NCBI RefSeq assembly: GCF_051020985.1
Contig: NC_135006.1
Location: forward strand, 15,765,501 to 15,829,500
Length of the DNA stretch: 64,000 nucleotides
From: Nomia melanderi
Taxonomy: Eukaryota; Arthropoda; Insecta; Hymenoptera; Halictidae
Reading direction: 5' to 3'
The first letter of the stretch is position 1. Each line of letters begins with the position of its first letter. Shown one piece after another: positions 1 through 11,076 of this stretch. A program made the translations under genes and the position numbers. The notes under the pieces were generated by a model. The model made no database searches. It was given only the letters and a program-made list of their open reading frames with translations, and was not told where the DNA came from.

Positions 1-595
1 TAGATCAGCGACGATCGACGTGGAGAAGCTCCTCCTGGCTTGATGATGACACTTATGGGGGCCGTTGATCCTCTGGGTCGCGTAAGTGGAGACGTGGTTC
101 TCGTTCAGCTTCGAGGTCCATATCTCCTCCTCCCGTTGCGGGGACTGGCTGATCGTGCGGTGTTTCGTGAACCTCGAGATCCTCTCGGTCCTGACCCAAT
201 CGTGGTTCGGCCGCGGCTGCCGCGTGATGGTCTGCAGCGACTTCATCGCGTTGAACCTCGAGAAGCCGTCCTCCATCGCGGCGGCCCACAGATGATCCGG
301 CAGATCCTTCGAACCCCGTTGCGTCTCCACGGACTGCCTGTCCGACGAGGAGCCCAGCCCGGAAGTGGTCGGCGTGTTCGGATAGTATCTTCGATAGGTG
401 TCCTTCGAGTCCTCGATGTCCGTCGAGTAGAAGTCGCCCTCCCGCGACTCCAGGGAACGGTTGTTGTCGTGCAGGTTCAGCGACGAGCCGATCCCCGTCG
501 ACGTGGTCGACGTGCGGAAGAACTTCGCCTCGTTCGCCGACGTCCATATTTCGTCCGTGATCGAGGAGTCGATGCCGGTGGAGGTCGTCGGGGTT
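1..595 (-). CDS. Internal coding exon of an unrecognised Ser/Thr-rich repeat protein (continues past left edge)
   Basis: The minus strand is open from the acceptor to the window edge, 198 codons without a stop. The acceptor AG is at 597-596, preceded by a C-rich stretch. The first base completes an Arg codon split by the intron, so it joins in phase with the exon at 1092-1363. Numbered from that exon's Met, this part holds residues 92-289. Visible features are three related motifs, TPTTSTGIDSS (92-102), TSTTSTGIGSS (119-129) and TPTTSGLGSSS (165-175), and Trp at 108, 194, 224 and 250 in the contexts DEIWTS, DHLWAA, HDWVRT and EEIWTS. An RTISQSP stretch near 237-243 is a plausible basophilic kinase site. 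There is no signal peptide, membrane segment or known fold, and the composition suggests disorder. No convincing donor lies before position 1, so the exon probably continues. The family was not recognised. Two longer-looking frames over the same bases are shadows. Confidence 0.75.
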
Positions 596-1091
596 CTGCG
601 TGATGGATGAATACGGGGTTGGATGGGTTCTGTCTCGCGCGCGGCCACGGTTATTCCGCGTTCCACGCGACGACGGCGCCGCGCCGGTGCACAGCCAGAC
701 GGCGAACGGACTTTCAACGGGAATCACCGACCGGGATGGATGTGCACGGGTATTAGCAACAAAAAATACACCCTTCCCGTTCGCCGCTCCTGGGAAAGCG
801 CCTCGCCAACTGTTGACTGTGCACCCTGCGCGCTATTCAAATCGCCTGTCGCGAACAATGGAGACACGGCGTAGCCGATAAGAGACTCGCTCCCGCGCTG
901 CGACGTGCTGGAACGTTTCTGAATTTCTACGACGTTAATCTTTTCGGGTATTCGTCGGTTCGAATTACCATGTACCCCTAATAATCACTCGCGAGGAAGA
1001 AGCTACGAGGAAACGGTTGCTTTAGGTTGCTTCAACGGTGAAAATAGTGTCCCAACACTTTGCAGCGGAATATAGAGGTTGAACGGTATAC
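596..1091 (-). other. Intron between the two left-edge coding exons
   Basis: The interval runs from a GTATAC donor to a CGCAG acceptor, both on the minus strand, and is 496 bases long, an ordinary length for an insect intron. It interrupts an Arg codon after its second base. The tract before the acceptor is C- and A-rich rather than T-rich, so the acceptor is only moderately strong. The main support is that the phase is conserved and that protein composition is continuous on both sides. An alternative frame stays open across part of the intron, but the splice gives the better repeat structure. Confidence 0.65.
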
Positions 1092-1363
1092 CTGTACGAG
1101 AGGTTCCTCTCTCTCCAGAGCTCCTCGGGGTTCGCAGACGCGTGACCCGTGGCCGGACTGGTGAGGGTGGTGTGGTGATTGGCATAAGAGCATCTCTGGG
1201 GGAAGCCCATGCCCTCGTCGAGGCCAGCCGCCCAGAGAGACTCGAGGGGTAGGTCCTGGGTGCCAACCGAGGTGCTCACACCTCTGCTGCTCCCCGTGCC
1301 GGCTCCGTGTTTCCCCCCGTTCGAGGGGAACACTCTCTCGGCACCCTGAAGGACGCAGCACAT
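1092..1363 (-). CDS. Upstream coding exon of the same gene, candidate start codon at 1363
   Basis: The reading frame gives 90 codons plus two bases, ending at a donor read as CAG|GTATAC (GT at 1091-1090). The two leftover bases AG plus the first base of the 595 exon make an Arg codon, so the two exons agree in phase. The protein begins MCCVLQGAERVFPSN, is Gly/Ser-rich, and holds two Trp sites, LESLWAAGLDEGMGF (residues 41-54, Trp44) and EELWRERNLSY (80-90, Trp83). The first resembles DLPDHLWAAAMEDGF in the next exon. The ATG at 1363 has A at -3, acceptable for an insect start. The frame stays open upstream to a stop at 1537-1535 and passes through a Glu/Gly-rich stretch, so the true exon may reach a possible acceptor at 1448-1447 and start further 5'. 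The two N-terminal Cys could be palmitoylated, but this is only a guess. Function unknown. Confidence 0.7.
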
Positions 1364-4300
1364 GCTCGTGCTACCCCCTCCACCTCCGCCGACACCGCCA
1401 CCCTCCTCCGCCTCCGACCCCCTGGAACCAGAGCTTTGCAGGCAACCTATTGTGACCGAGCTTTTAACCCGCGAACAGGCCTCGACCCCTTTTCCAAGGG
1501 GCTGACGACCTTTCCTCCGGTCGCTCCTTCCGGTCTACGGTTGGCCTTGACTGGCCACGGCCGCTTCAGGGCCGACCCTTCATCCCTCCCACTCTTCAAC
1601 CCCTTCGATCACCCTTTCTTTGTATTCTATTCCCTTCGTCTGCCGTTGGATTCACGTTTCCCGATCGTCGAGGATCTTCGGAGTCGCCTTTCCGAACCAC
1701 CTCGTCCACGGGAATTCTTCTCGAGACACTCGTGCTTCGCTCGCCGCGATGGAACACCGGGTGCAACGCTTTCTACGAGCAAACAAGCGAACGATGTCAA
1801 CCGTCGTTGCAGAGTTTCGATCGGCACGACTGGAGCGCCTCGGTGCAGCGCGAGAATCGACTGGGTACATGTTCACTCGGATTTTTAAGGGTTCCTCGGT
1901 TCTAGTAATCCTCCGTTTTACGTGCGTCGCGCGTGTCATTAATATAGCAGCGTTGGCTTTCGTATTATGTTTCTCGCAGTCTGGTTTAACTCTGTTCGCA
2001 GCGTACCAATCAAGATTTAAGACGGCCCGGCCTCGCACAGCGCAGAGCAAACCGTGCACTCGCGACGGCTACGTCCAATTACTGCATAATGAAGACAACA
2101 TACTAATGATAAGAAGTTCTAAGCTTCCGGATGCTGACGTCGCTGCCACGTCGAATAAGAACTCCTCGAGAAACGGGGAAAGCAAGTTCCGTAAACGGGA
2201 ACTAAAATCATTTGCTCTCCGAGGGTTGAAAAGGGAATTTAAGACCCGGGTCGAAGGATTCGAGGGGCAACGCGATTCGAGTCTTTCCTTTTATTAAAAC
2301 CGAATGCCAGTTCCAACGACTCGATTTTTTCGCCGTTCGTTCGCATGCCTTCCCCAGATCGAATCACTTACTCTCCTTGGACGTTAACGAAGGGTAACGG
2401 GAACGCGCGCGCGAGTCGCGAAACGAATTTCCCGATCGATCGATCGATCGATCCTCCGGTTCGTAAGGGAGCGGTGAAGTCGCGCGAGCAAATTGAAAGC
2501 CGCGTAATTCGTTATTTGCCGACGTTGTGGCTGCTCGCAATTGATCCGGGCAACGGGATGATTTATCGACGGCCCCTGGGGCCCTATTCACCGGCGCCAC
2601 CGCGTTCACGGTAGGATTTACGGCTGATGTGGCGGAGAACTTGGCCCAACCGAGGACCTGGCTGCCGATGGGATCAACTTCGATTCGCGCCGATGAATGC
2701 GGGCCAATTTGAAAACCCAAATTTTCTTTCTCGCGGATTTCGTATGTAAGGAGTAACGTTTCATCGATCGTATTCTTGATTTCGTATCGATTTTCTTTGA
2801 TCTTGAAATCTAAAGTATTATAGGAGAATACAGACTTCGAAAACACAATAAACGGTGCTTTAGTAACTAGAATTTCCTAGGACTTTTCACGAATAACTAA
2901 CAAGACAAACTGGTTCTAGTTAGACTAGAACTTTAACAAGACAGATGAAAGCACCGTCGTGCTTCACGGTAACGTTCACAGTTCTGAAAATGATCGGAAT
3001 CGATTGCTCTTTCTCGAATCACTCCGATATATCAGAAATTATCCAACTGGAAATGAACCAGCTTACAATACGGTTTACCCCGCCTCCGATCACACAGCCG
3101 CAGCACCTTGGCAGCACGCCGGGCTGCGTGTGGGCACGTTAATATTAAAAGCCGTATGCCAACGCAACGCGGATTGGATCGGATCGACTGCCGAGGGTTG
3201 TTTTGATAAGGCTGTTTGCAAGTCCTGTCGGCTTTGAGCGTTGCGCGTATATTTTTCGGCACCTATATCCCCCTACAGGAGATTGCCGGATCGATCTGTT
3301 CACGACCGCAGTCTTTCGGATTACAGTGCTTTCAATACTCGAATCTAGTTCGATTTCATAGCAAACCATCCTCTCGTTGGAGCGGAGCTTCAAACAAACG
3401 TCTTCCCTATTGCGTGTTACACAGAGCGTTCCGAAGATACAGGAGTATATTCTCGTCTGGGAAGAAGCGCGAATGTAAAGCGGAAACACGATAAAATTGG
3501 GAAAGAAGCTGCACGGAATTGCAGCGATAAGATCGAAGTTCAACGGAACTTGAAATTCAATTGAAATTTTCGATCGGTGTCTCGGGGAAGGAGCTTCGAA
3601 CTTGTAAAATGCTAACGGGCTGTCCGATTTATACGGCGCGATATCTCTCGGATAACCCGTGGCCCATTTTCGCGAGCGGAAACTCGAAATAAGCCGACAT
3701 CCGAGGGGACTGTATGTAACACGGGAAACAGGAGGACGAATGTTTCTCTTTTCCCCGGGAGGAGATATTCCCCGGCTGGCCCGTGGCGGCGGCGGGGACG
3801 GCCGTTGCATTATCCGTCGTCGGAATCGTAATTGCGCGATGTCGGTGATATATCGGAGCCCGCTTTCACCGCGGAGCCAGCGGCTGATGAGGATTTACGA
3901 GGTAAAAATACACCGGGACGCGGCGGAGCAGCCGAATAAGAACGGCGGGCGCGGAGAAACGAGAACTGATGGCCGATACTCGAAAAATCGGATAACGTCG
4001 CCGGCCCGACCATCGATAACACGCTTACCGGCGTTACGCGGGCGTAATGCGCCGCACGCGCGTGCTCGTCCGTATTAATATAAATTACGGAACCCGCGCG
4101 GACCGTTACACGCCGCGTTCGGATTTCCATCCCGCCGGATGTTCGATCGCGGGCCGAGATTCGACGGCCGCGATACCGTCCGCAGTCCCCGATCCGATTT
4201 TTACCGAGCCGGCGTGCACGACGTGAGGCGTACACGATACGCGACCGATTAGCGAATTATCGACTCGTGCATCGGCGACGATTTGCATAGCTACGGGAAA

Positions 4301-4676
4301 ACGCGCGGCTGAAAACCACCGGGCACGGAGCGACCGGCGACGGGGATCGCTTGCAACGACCAGCGAACAGCTCCGAGATTGCAATCGCGGAAGTTTAGAT
4401 TCTCTTAGCGAAGCCTCGGATATGGACCATTCGGTTGTGGGTGTACGTGTCGCGTCGACGAGGCTCCGGTGATACCGAATTAGCTCCTGCGAATAACCCG
4501 TCGCCTAATCCTTAGTCTCCTTCGGGCCTTTCGGGTTCATTCTCTCCGGGCACGGATAGTACTGTACCCAAGAATTTATTCAATATTATACTCAATAACG
4601 TAGATTCGAGAATTCAGAATTTTTTCCATTACTGGCGGGAATATCCGATTCTACCAAGTAGGGAAGATAATTGAAT
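1364..4676. other. Non-coding stretch upstream of the left gene
   Basis: No gene is supported here. Positions 1364-1534 could be extra coding or 5' untranslated sequence of the left gene, since its frame is open and encodes a Gly-rich run. Beyond that the DNA is CpG-rich, with an AT-richer patch from about 2700 to 3060 and another from about 4540 to 4680. Open frames of up to about 220 codons overlap on both strands without any recognisable domain, repeat or consistent composition, so they are read as chance frames. Confidence 0.5.
2433..2453. repeat. (CGAT)n simple repeat
   Basis: About five tandem copies of CGAT. The unit is self-complementary in tandem, so the tract reads the same on both strands. 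Confidence 0.9.
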
Positions 4677-4795
4677 ATCAACTACCGAGCAGTTAAATCG
4701 ACTTTTTGAAATTCCTGTATTCCTCTACCTCGGTTTCGTCAATAATTCCTTAGAGAAACATCTGTTCCTTCCGAAAGGAAGAAATCGAGAATACT
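4677..4795 (-). mobile_element. Decayed copy of the ACTACC-type TTAA element (family A)
   Basis: The left part reads AACTACCGAGCAGTTAAAT followed by GACTTTTTGAAATTCCT, which aligns with the left end of the full copy at 43146-43368. Further in, CTTAGAGAAACATCTGTTCC matches the interior TTAGAGAAACGTCTGTTACC of that copy. Both ends are eroded and the middle is shorter, so this is a relic of uncertain limits. Confidence 0.5.
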
Positions 4796-6375
4796 TCGCT
4801 TTCAGATGAAAGAAGAATAAGGGCTGAGGATGATACGATAGCCAGTGATACGCGCGGGAAGTGTACTCGAAGGATTGAAGTCGGCGGAAGACGGTCGAAA
4901 CACGCTTCGGCTGTTCCGAAATTCGGTCGCGCTCGAATCCGTCGCGACGCATTTTATTAAGTCACCCTTTCATGCGGGACGGTGAATGGTTGGCCGCGTG
5001 CTAGCGTGTATGGAAGGATATTAGCCTGCTGCTCGCGATACGCGGTCCCTTTCGGAACGCGCCGCTGGCCCTCCTTTCAACGATTTTCCGCGATATTCAC
5101 GGCTCCAGCCGCCTAGCCCCTGCAATCTCGCCGAGCCACGGGGAAACTCTCGCGATTCCGATACGCTCCACTCCCGGCAAATTCTCCTCGATCTTCCGGC
5201 GACGATATTCTATCCGTCCTCGATTTTCAATATTCGGAACCCCCTCGACACCAGCCTCGATTCGAGGGCAGTCAGTCGTCGAGGCACTCGACGGGGAAAC
5301 GTATACGAATTTCGACGCCGAACCCGGGAACGTCGGTTCCGTCGGCTCAACGATGCGACTCGACGCTGTCAAGAACGAGGATGTAGCGTTTGCCGTGATA
5401 CCGATCGTTTTCCCCGTTACCGCGCAGTCGGCGACTATCGCAAATTGACTCCGACATTCTTACGCTCGGCTGTTCAACGTCAGAAATTGATCTCCGCGAG
5501 ATATTCGCTCTGTTATAATAAAATATTCGCAACGTCGCCTTTGACGTACTCCAGGACGGATGAAAAAACGCACCGGCAACAAGGCCAAACACGTTCCCCA
5601 ATTATCAGAGTACAAATCCGCGGAGCCTCGTTTCTAATTATATTTGACAAAGTTAAGCAGCGTTTCTATGAAGCGCTTTAACGACAGTGGCCGCCTGGAG
5701 TATCTCCGGGTCATAATGAGATAATAAAAATGAAAAAGGAAAACAGCAGACGGAACACCGACGTGGCAGCTCGAGAAATCGGGTTAAGAATGATATTCTT
5801 TCTCCAGACGCAAGGAGAACGAAGAAGAGGAGGAGGAAGGAGAAGAAGAAGAACAAGACCGTGTAGAACAGACAGGAGAAAGAGAGCCGAGTCAAGCCAG
5901 GGGAATACGGTAAAGCACGCTCCGCCCCGTCCTCATTGAATATTTATAAAATGGTCGCAGGTTATAAGTAAAGCGGCGTATCGTATCGGGTACCTCGCTT
6001 CCGCGGCCCGTGTAGCTGCTGGCTCGCGCGTAAAGCCATGATTTCCATTTAATGCCCCCATGAATATCGTCCCGTAACCACGGATACCACGTACGACCGC
6101 TGCGAGTCCGACTCACGATCCCGCTTTAACTCGCAGCGTGCACGCAGCATGCGGATTCGCGTCCTCCGCGCTCCGGCTTTCAGTCGGCGAGGTTGTAGAT
6201 CGCCGTTTAGCTGCGAAACAACGGCCCCGTTCCTTTTATTCGCGAGTCTCTCACGAGAATGATATAATAAGGGCGTAACGACTCTATCAAAATTCCTGTC
6301 TCGTTGTATCTCCACTTTCCCGATTTTCCCGTTCCATCGCGTTCGTCAGCTTTTCGATGCACATCCGCCGTTGAC
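4796..6375. other. Non-coding stretch with nothing recognised except a GA-rich tract
   Basis: Mixed composition with short open frames only. The frames at 5653-5895 (minus) and 5730-5939 (plus) are products of the purine-rich simple tract at about 5815-5857. No splice-linked exon, RNA gene or element end was identified. Confidence 0.5.
5815..5857 (+). repeat. Purine-rich (GAA/GGA)n low-complexity tract
   Basis: An imperfect run of GAA and GGA triplets on the plus strand. It gives artificial Arg/Lys/Glu-rich and, on the other strand, Phe/Leu/Ser-rich open frames. Confidence 0.85.
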
Positions 6376-6597
6376 TTAACACTAAAACCACCAGAGGGGT
6401 CGAATGATGCCTGATGTCTTCTATTCGCAATTATTAGAAAGGCAACAAATGTTTCTCTGAGAAATTACTAAAGAAACTCATTTAGCACTACGCAAATTGA
6501 ATTGTAAATCGATTGAAGTCTGAACAGACGCACTCTCGGAGTTTCCATAGCGAAATTTTCAAAAGTCAATCGAAGTGCTCGGTAGTTTCAGCGTTAA
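6376..6597 (+). mobile_element. Family A TTAA-flanked MITE, full-length copy (222 bases)
   Basis: The element starts TTAACACTAAAACCACC and ends with the reverse complement of TTAACGCTGAAACTACC, both ends including TTAA. The left interior CTGATGTCTTCTATTCGCAA and the AGAAAGGCAAC...GTTTCTCTGAGAAAT segment recur in the copies at 41064 and 44171. TTAA target sites with short inverted termini are the hallmark of piggyBac-type elements. No coding capacity is present, so it would have been moved by a transposase encoded elsewhere. Confidence 0.75.
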
Positions 6598-9500
6598 GTC
6601 ATCGATATCGTCGATCGACCGACGTACACCGTTACGATTCGAGCGTCGCGTTCAACGACAGACGGTCGTTATCATCCGAGTTACAATGTAGAACACCGAG
6701 GATCGTTTCGAAAGGGAACGAGACCCGAAGGATGCCGGAAGATCGTCGAATAAATCCGTCGCGTGCATCGACGACGAGGCACGCGGCGTAGAAATTCGAG
6801 GAATCCTCGAAACAGCCCGGGAATCGGGACCGAAGGGACGAGCCCCGGCGCTCGTAATAAAGGCAATTTCCGTGGAATTCCGTGAGTATCGCGGGGCGGA
6901 TCGTGCGCCGACGAGCCGCGGGTAATTTAAGTCCCGCGTGGCTCCGTGAGCTTCGTGCGTTATATTTCAAGGGGTGGAAAGACCGTCGCGTCCGAGGACC
7001 TCCGCGGTTCTCGGAGCACGAACGCCTCGGAAAAAGAGAAAACTCTTCGGGAGCCGGTCCCCGTCTCTCGTGTTTCCTTTTTTCCCTCTTCTTTTCCGCC
7101 GGGCATCGCGAACGAGGACATTTATTTTCGCGTTAGATCCGATGGAAAGTTGTCGCCTGGCGACGCCGTGAGAAATGCCGGGGAACACCCGTCGCGTTCC
7201 GCCTCGTCCCTTTCTCCCTCCTTCTCGTCGGTCTCTCTTTCAGTTATCTTCCCTCTATTTCCTTCTATATTCCGGCCTCTCGTCCCCGGCGCACCTAAAC
7301 GAGCAGTTTTTCTCTTTACGACTTGTCGAGCATGAATCCCCTATGGCCGGCGAGACCGGGACGAACGGAGATAATGTTTAATGTCTCTCGAAACGCCGGA
7401 AATTCCCCTGTAACCCGTCGGGAATTTCAGCCGGCGCGCAGACGGTGTCGCGTAAACCGGCCGGCCGCGCTGGAATTTCGACGACACTCGATTCGCGGAG
7501 CGGAGCAATTGTTTTTCGCCGGCCCGCGGTGTAACTTGTCGCGTACCGGCGGCGGAACGTTGAACCGTCGTTTCCGGATTCCCGTTCCTTCCGCGGGAAC
7601 AGGAATTTTGATGAACCGATCGAGGCCGCGACGAAAATACGCGCGAGGCCTTGGGATTCTTGGCACCGGCTGGAGCCGGCCGTTGACGGATCTCACGCGA
7701 GATCCTTCTGCGTTCCGTTGCGGCGAAGAACAACGCGCCGCCTTCCCACCGAGTTAGAGGTAACAATGAGAAACGCTTGTTTAAACCGGTTAAAAGTGCA
7801 TTAGTATTAATATCCCCGGCGCGGCAATTAGCACGAATACCGGTGCGATTTACGATACCGCGTTCGCTATAATTAGAGAGAGGTGAAAAGGGAAGGCCGG
7901 CAGGAGGGAAAAAAGTATCATTGAAAGAATCCCGGTTCGTTGCAGGAACCATTGTCTCGATTCATTTGCCGACGGCGTACACCTATCCACATTGTCCAGC
8001 AAATGGATGCAATTGGATCGCTTTAAATCGCTTTAATTGCTTCGTATCGCTGTTGACCCCGCCGAAATGATCGGGCGAGCTTGACGCGCCGTTATATACG
8101 GGTTACAAAATTGCTTGAAACCAGACGAGCGCGATCGTTTCGCTTCGAGCGCGGGGGAACGAGGAATTATTCGCTCGCGATACCGCGCTTTCGTTCGACC
8201 AGCCTCGCGTCGTTAACTCTCCTCCGTGTTGTTCCGTATCGCGCGAGCTTCGCCGCGCAACGTTGTGTTTCGGAAACGGTAAAAGAAGTCCTTCCGGCGG
8301 GTAGACTCCCGGCTTGATCGTCAATATTTTCATCGAATGCCGATATTATCGCGCACGCTGCGCTCGTTGCAGCGGCGCGTGACTCAATGGACTATCCACG
8401 TTGCTGGAAGTGCTCCCGTAAGGCCTTTATCGGGGTAATAGTCGACCAACAACTCGCAGTTATCGTCAATTGTGGGAGTCAGGCCGGCTGATAGGGCGGG
8501 GGCATCGCGGGATCCGGCGGAAGAACCGTCCGCACTGCCGCTCGCCGGAAAACCGGTGAACGGGCTAACCGGTCGCGACCGAACGATTTGTCTTCGATTA
8601 CGGATAGAGCGAACCCAACGCTTTCCCTACTTTTCATGGGAGTGTAACGAATTCGGGAGCACAGCCATCGTACAGATCTCGAAAACGGAGAACCGAAAAT
8701 GTTTCAACGATCTCAAAACGACGCGGAGTTCGAAGTTTCTCATTCGAGTATCGCGTCGATCTATTCGTGCGAGTAACATAATCGTCTCGCTATTCGTACG
8801 AGAATTTCCATCGCTCTGTAAACGATCGTTTAATTATAAGAACAGCGTCCGCGGATCGTTCTCTTTGTGCCAGCTTAAATAATCGGTTGATCCCGCGGCC
8901 ATATTTTCAAAGAACTTTCGCGCGGCGATGTTCCGAAACGAGATCGCCGGGAAATTTACGGTCTACAGGAGCACAACTATATTCTCCGTTGAAATATATC
9001 CCGTCCGGGCGGCGAGACGCACAGCGAAACGCAATTCCGATGCAACAAACCGCATCACTTGCAGCGAGGTTGTACCGCCCCGTTACTATTTCCGCCGCGA
9101 TGTCACGCCGCGAGCTCGAGGAGAGTGGATAACAGCGGGCGAACGTTGATACAACTATTACAATATCCATGTCGCGATAGTTACGGCACCGATAGAAATG
9201 TTAATGGTCATACGTATGGAAGATTCGGCTCGCGGAACGCCACGTGTTGCACGGTTCGCGATCTCGAGGATCGGAAGACAAGGCTCGGAGGATTGAATGG
9301 GCGATACGAATGAAAAGACTCGGTTATTCCGCGGGGGACGTCGAGCGAACGCGTAAACGCGTGTAAGAAAGTGATCGGTCGAGTGTATCGCAGTTGCTGA
9401 ATCGCGAAGGACTAAATCGCCGGGAAGGGTTCATTTTCAATTATCGATTGGCGAGCTGCGGGTTACGACGGGACGCGGGGACGGGGCCGGGGAACGGTTT

Positions 9501-11060
9501 ACGGTCGACAGGAAACGCGCTCAACAGCCCGGGAGTTATAGTTTTCGCGTTACCGTCGGCCAAGTGCTTCGCCGAGCCATCCTCGCTCCAGAAGAGACTC
9601 GTAAACCGCCGGTATACGTTCGTGTACCACACCGAGATAACCTGGAAACCGGTAACGAACTCTCCTTGTCCCCGCGTATCGTACGTTGTCGACACGATCC
9701 TGCGGATAAAGGTAATCGTCGTCGCGCGTCTCGTAGGTCGCTTCGTCGAATTACCATTCCGCGCGGAGCGTGGATCGTCCAGGTCCCAAGGGCGCCGATT
9801 GGATAGAGAGAGAGAGATCGAAACAGGATTCATAGCGTGAACAATGCATTACGAACAACCGAAGAATCCGCGATTCATCCGAGAGCAGACCGAGACTCAA
9901 TCGATGGCGCGTACTGTGCCTGAAAAAAGGGGAACTCGAGGAACTAGCCGAGTGTTCCCGCGAGTCGCGGATTAAACTGTCAGCCTGTATCGGTTTAATG
10001 GGTCTGCGGATCGCGCGGAACGAAGAATTTCGCGCGGACCGGAAAAAGTCGGTTCCCCGTGCGCAACGGGGAGAGGAAACAACGGGGTTCCTTGCAAAAC
10101 TCGTGGAACAGAGTTACCGGGCACTTTAATTGCCACGCGAAAGTTCCTGATCGCGCGAGTTTCGAGCTGGCCGGAGGAGTAATTGGGTTCGGTTCGCGGG
10201 GCTAAGTGCCTTTTACTTTTCCAGGGGTCGATACCGTCGCTGGACGACCTTTGCGCGCCGATTAATCGCCGGAGTTTGATCCATCGGGTGTACCGGAGTT
10301 CGGACGAGGTCTTGGCTGGTCGGAAAAATTGATCAAAGGCAGATACGCGTTGATTATTTTTCCACTGTTCGTTTGAAAGACGAGTAAAACAAGGTTGTCC
10401 CGTTTTTGAAACGAACCCCGGCCGCCATCGGGGGACGCTAGAAAAAATATTCAGGAATATACGAATGCCTATGGATGCAATCGCATCATCGATTTTCCTT
10501 TCGCTGGACGCGACTTTTTCCATTCCCAGGCAAATTGAAATATAAATTCGTCCCGGCCGAACTCCATTCGATTTTTCGCCCGGCGAAATATCGCTCCCGC
10601 GGACCGGCCCCCCCGTTGTTTTCCATGGTATCGCTCCCGGCTCCGTTTTTCCAGCGTTCCGCGGAAGCTCGCGGTGAAAACAAGTTTCCGCGAGGATGCA
10701 GCCGACGCTGCTATCTCTCGCAACTCTTATTACGCGGCTCGTATTTCCCCTGTTGACGTTTCCCGCTATTCCTCGCCATTTCCATAGATACGTACTGCTC
10801 CCGTCCGCCCTTCGCGCCCGACGCCCCCGGTTTTCTTATCCAGCTTCATCTCGCCTTCGCCTCGCGTCTTACATATTCATGTTTGAATTGCGTCCCCCGG
10901 GACGCGTTCAATTGTTTTTCCCCGCGTCGGCCGACGTTTCCTCCGCGAGACCCGGCCGCGAAACCGTATTGCGCTTGTTAAAGTATTCCGGGTAACGAGA
11001 ACTTCCCCGTTTCAACGATGTTTCGACTCGTATTCGTCTGTCACGAAGAAATTCATACGC
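6598..11060. other. Long CpG-rich non-coding stretch
   Basis: This 4.5 kb holds no recognisable exon, RNA gene or transposon. Open frames up to about 200 codons occur on both strands around 6950-7950 and 9400-10500, often three at a time over the same bases, with Arg/Ser/Pro-rich translations typical of stop-poor CpG-rich DNA. A short GA repeat lies near 9806-9817. Confidence 0.5.
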
Positions 11061-11076
11061 ATATATATATATATAT
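11061..11076. repeat. (AT)n microsatellite
   Basis: Eight AT units inside a small AT-rich island of about 11040-11220, where the surrounding DNA is otherwise GC-rich. No element termini were found around it. Confidence 0.9.

Noticed and set aside
40..603. A 187-codon plus-strand frame over the left-edge exon
   Set aside because: Its translation is Arg/Val/Leu-rich and mirrors the opposite strand's codon bias. There is no domain.
53..727. A 224-codon minus-strand open frame over the left-edge exon
   Set aside because: It begins at GTG, has a His/Asp/Gly-rich translation without repeats, and is out of frame with the spliced reading that conserves phase and repeated motifs. It is a shadow.
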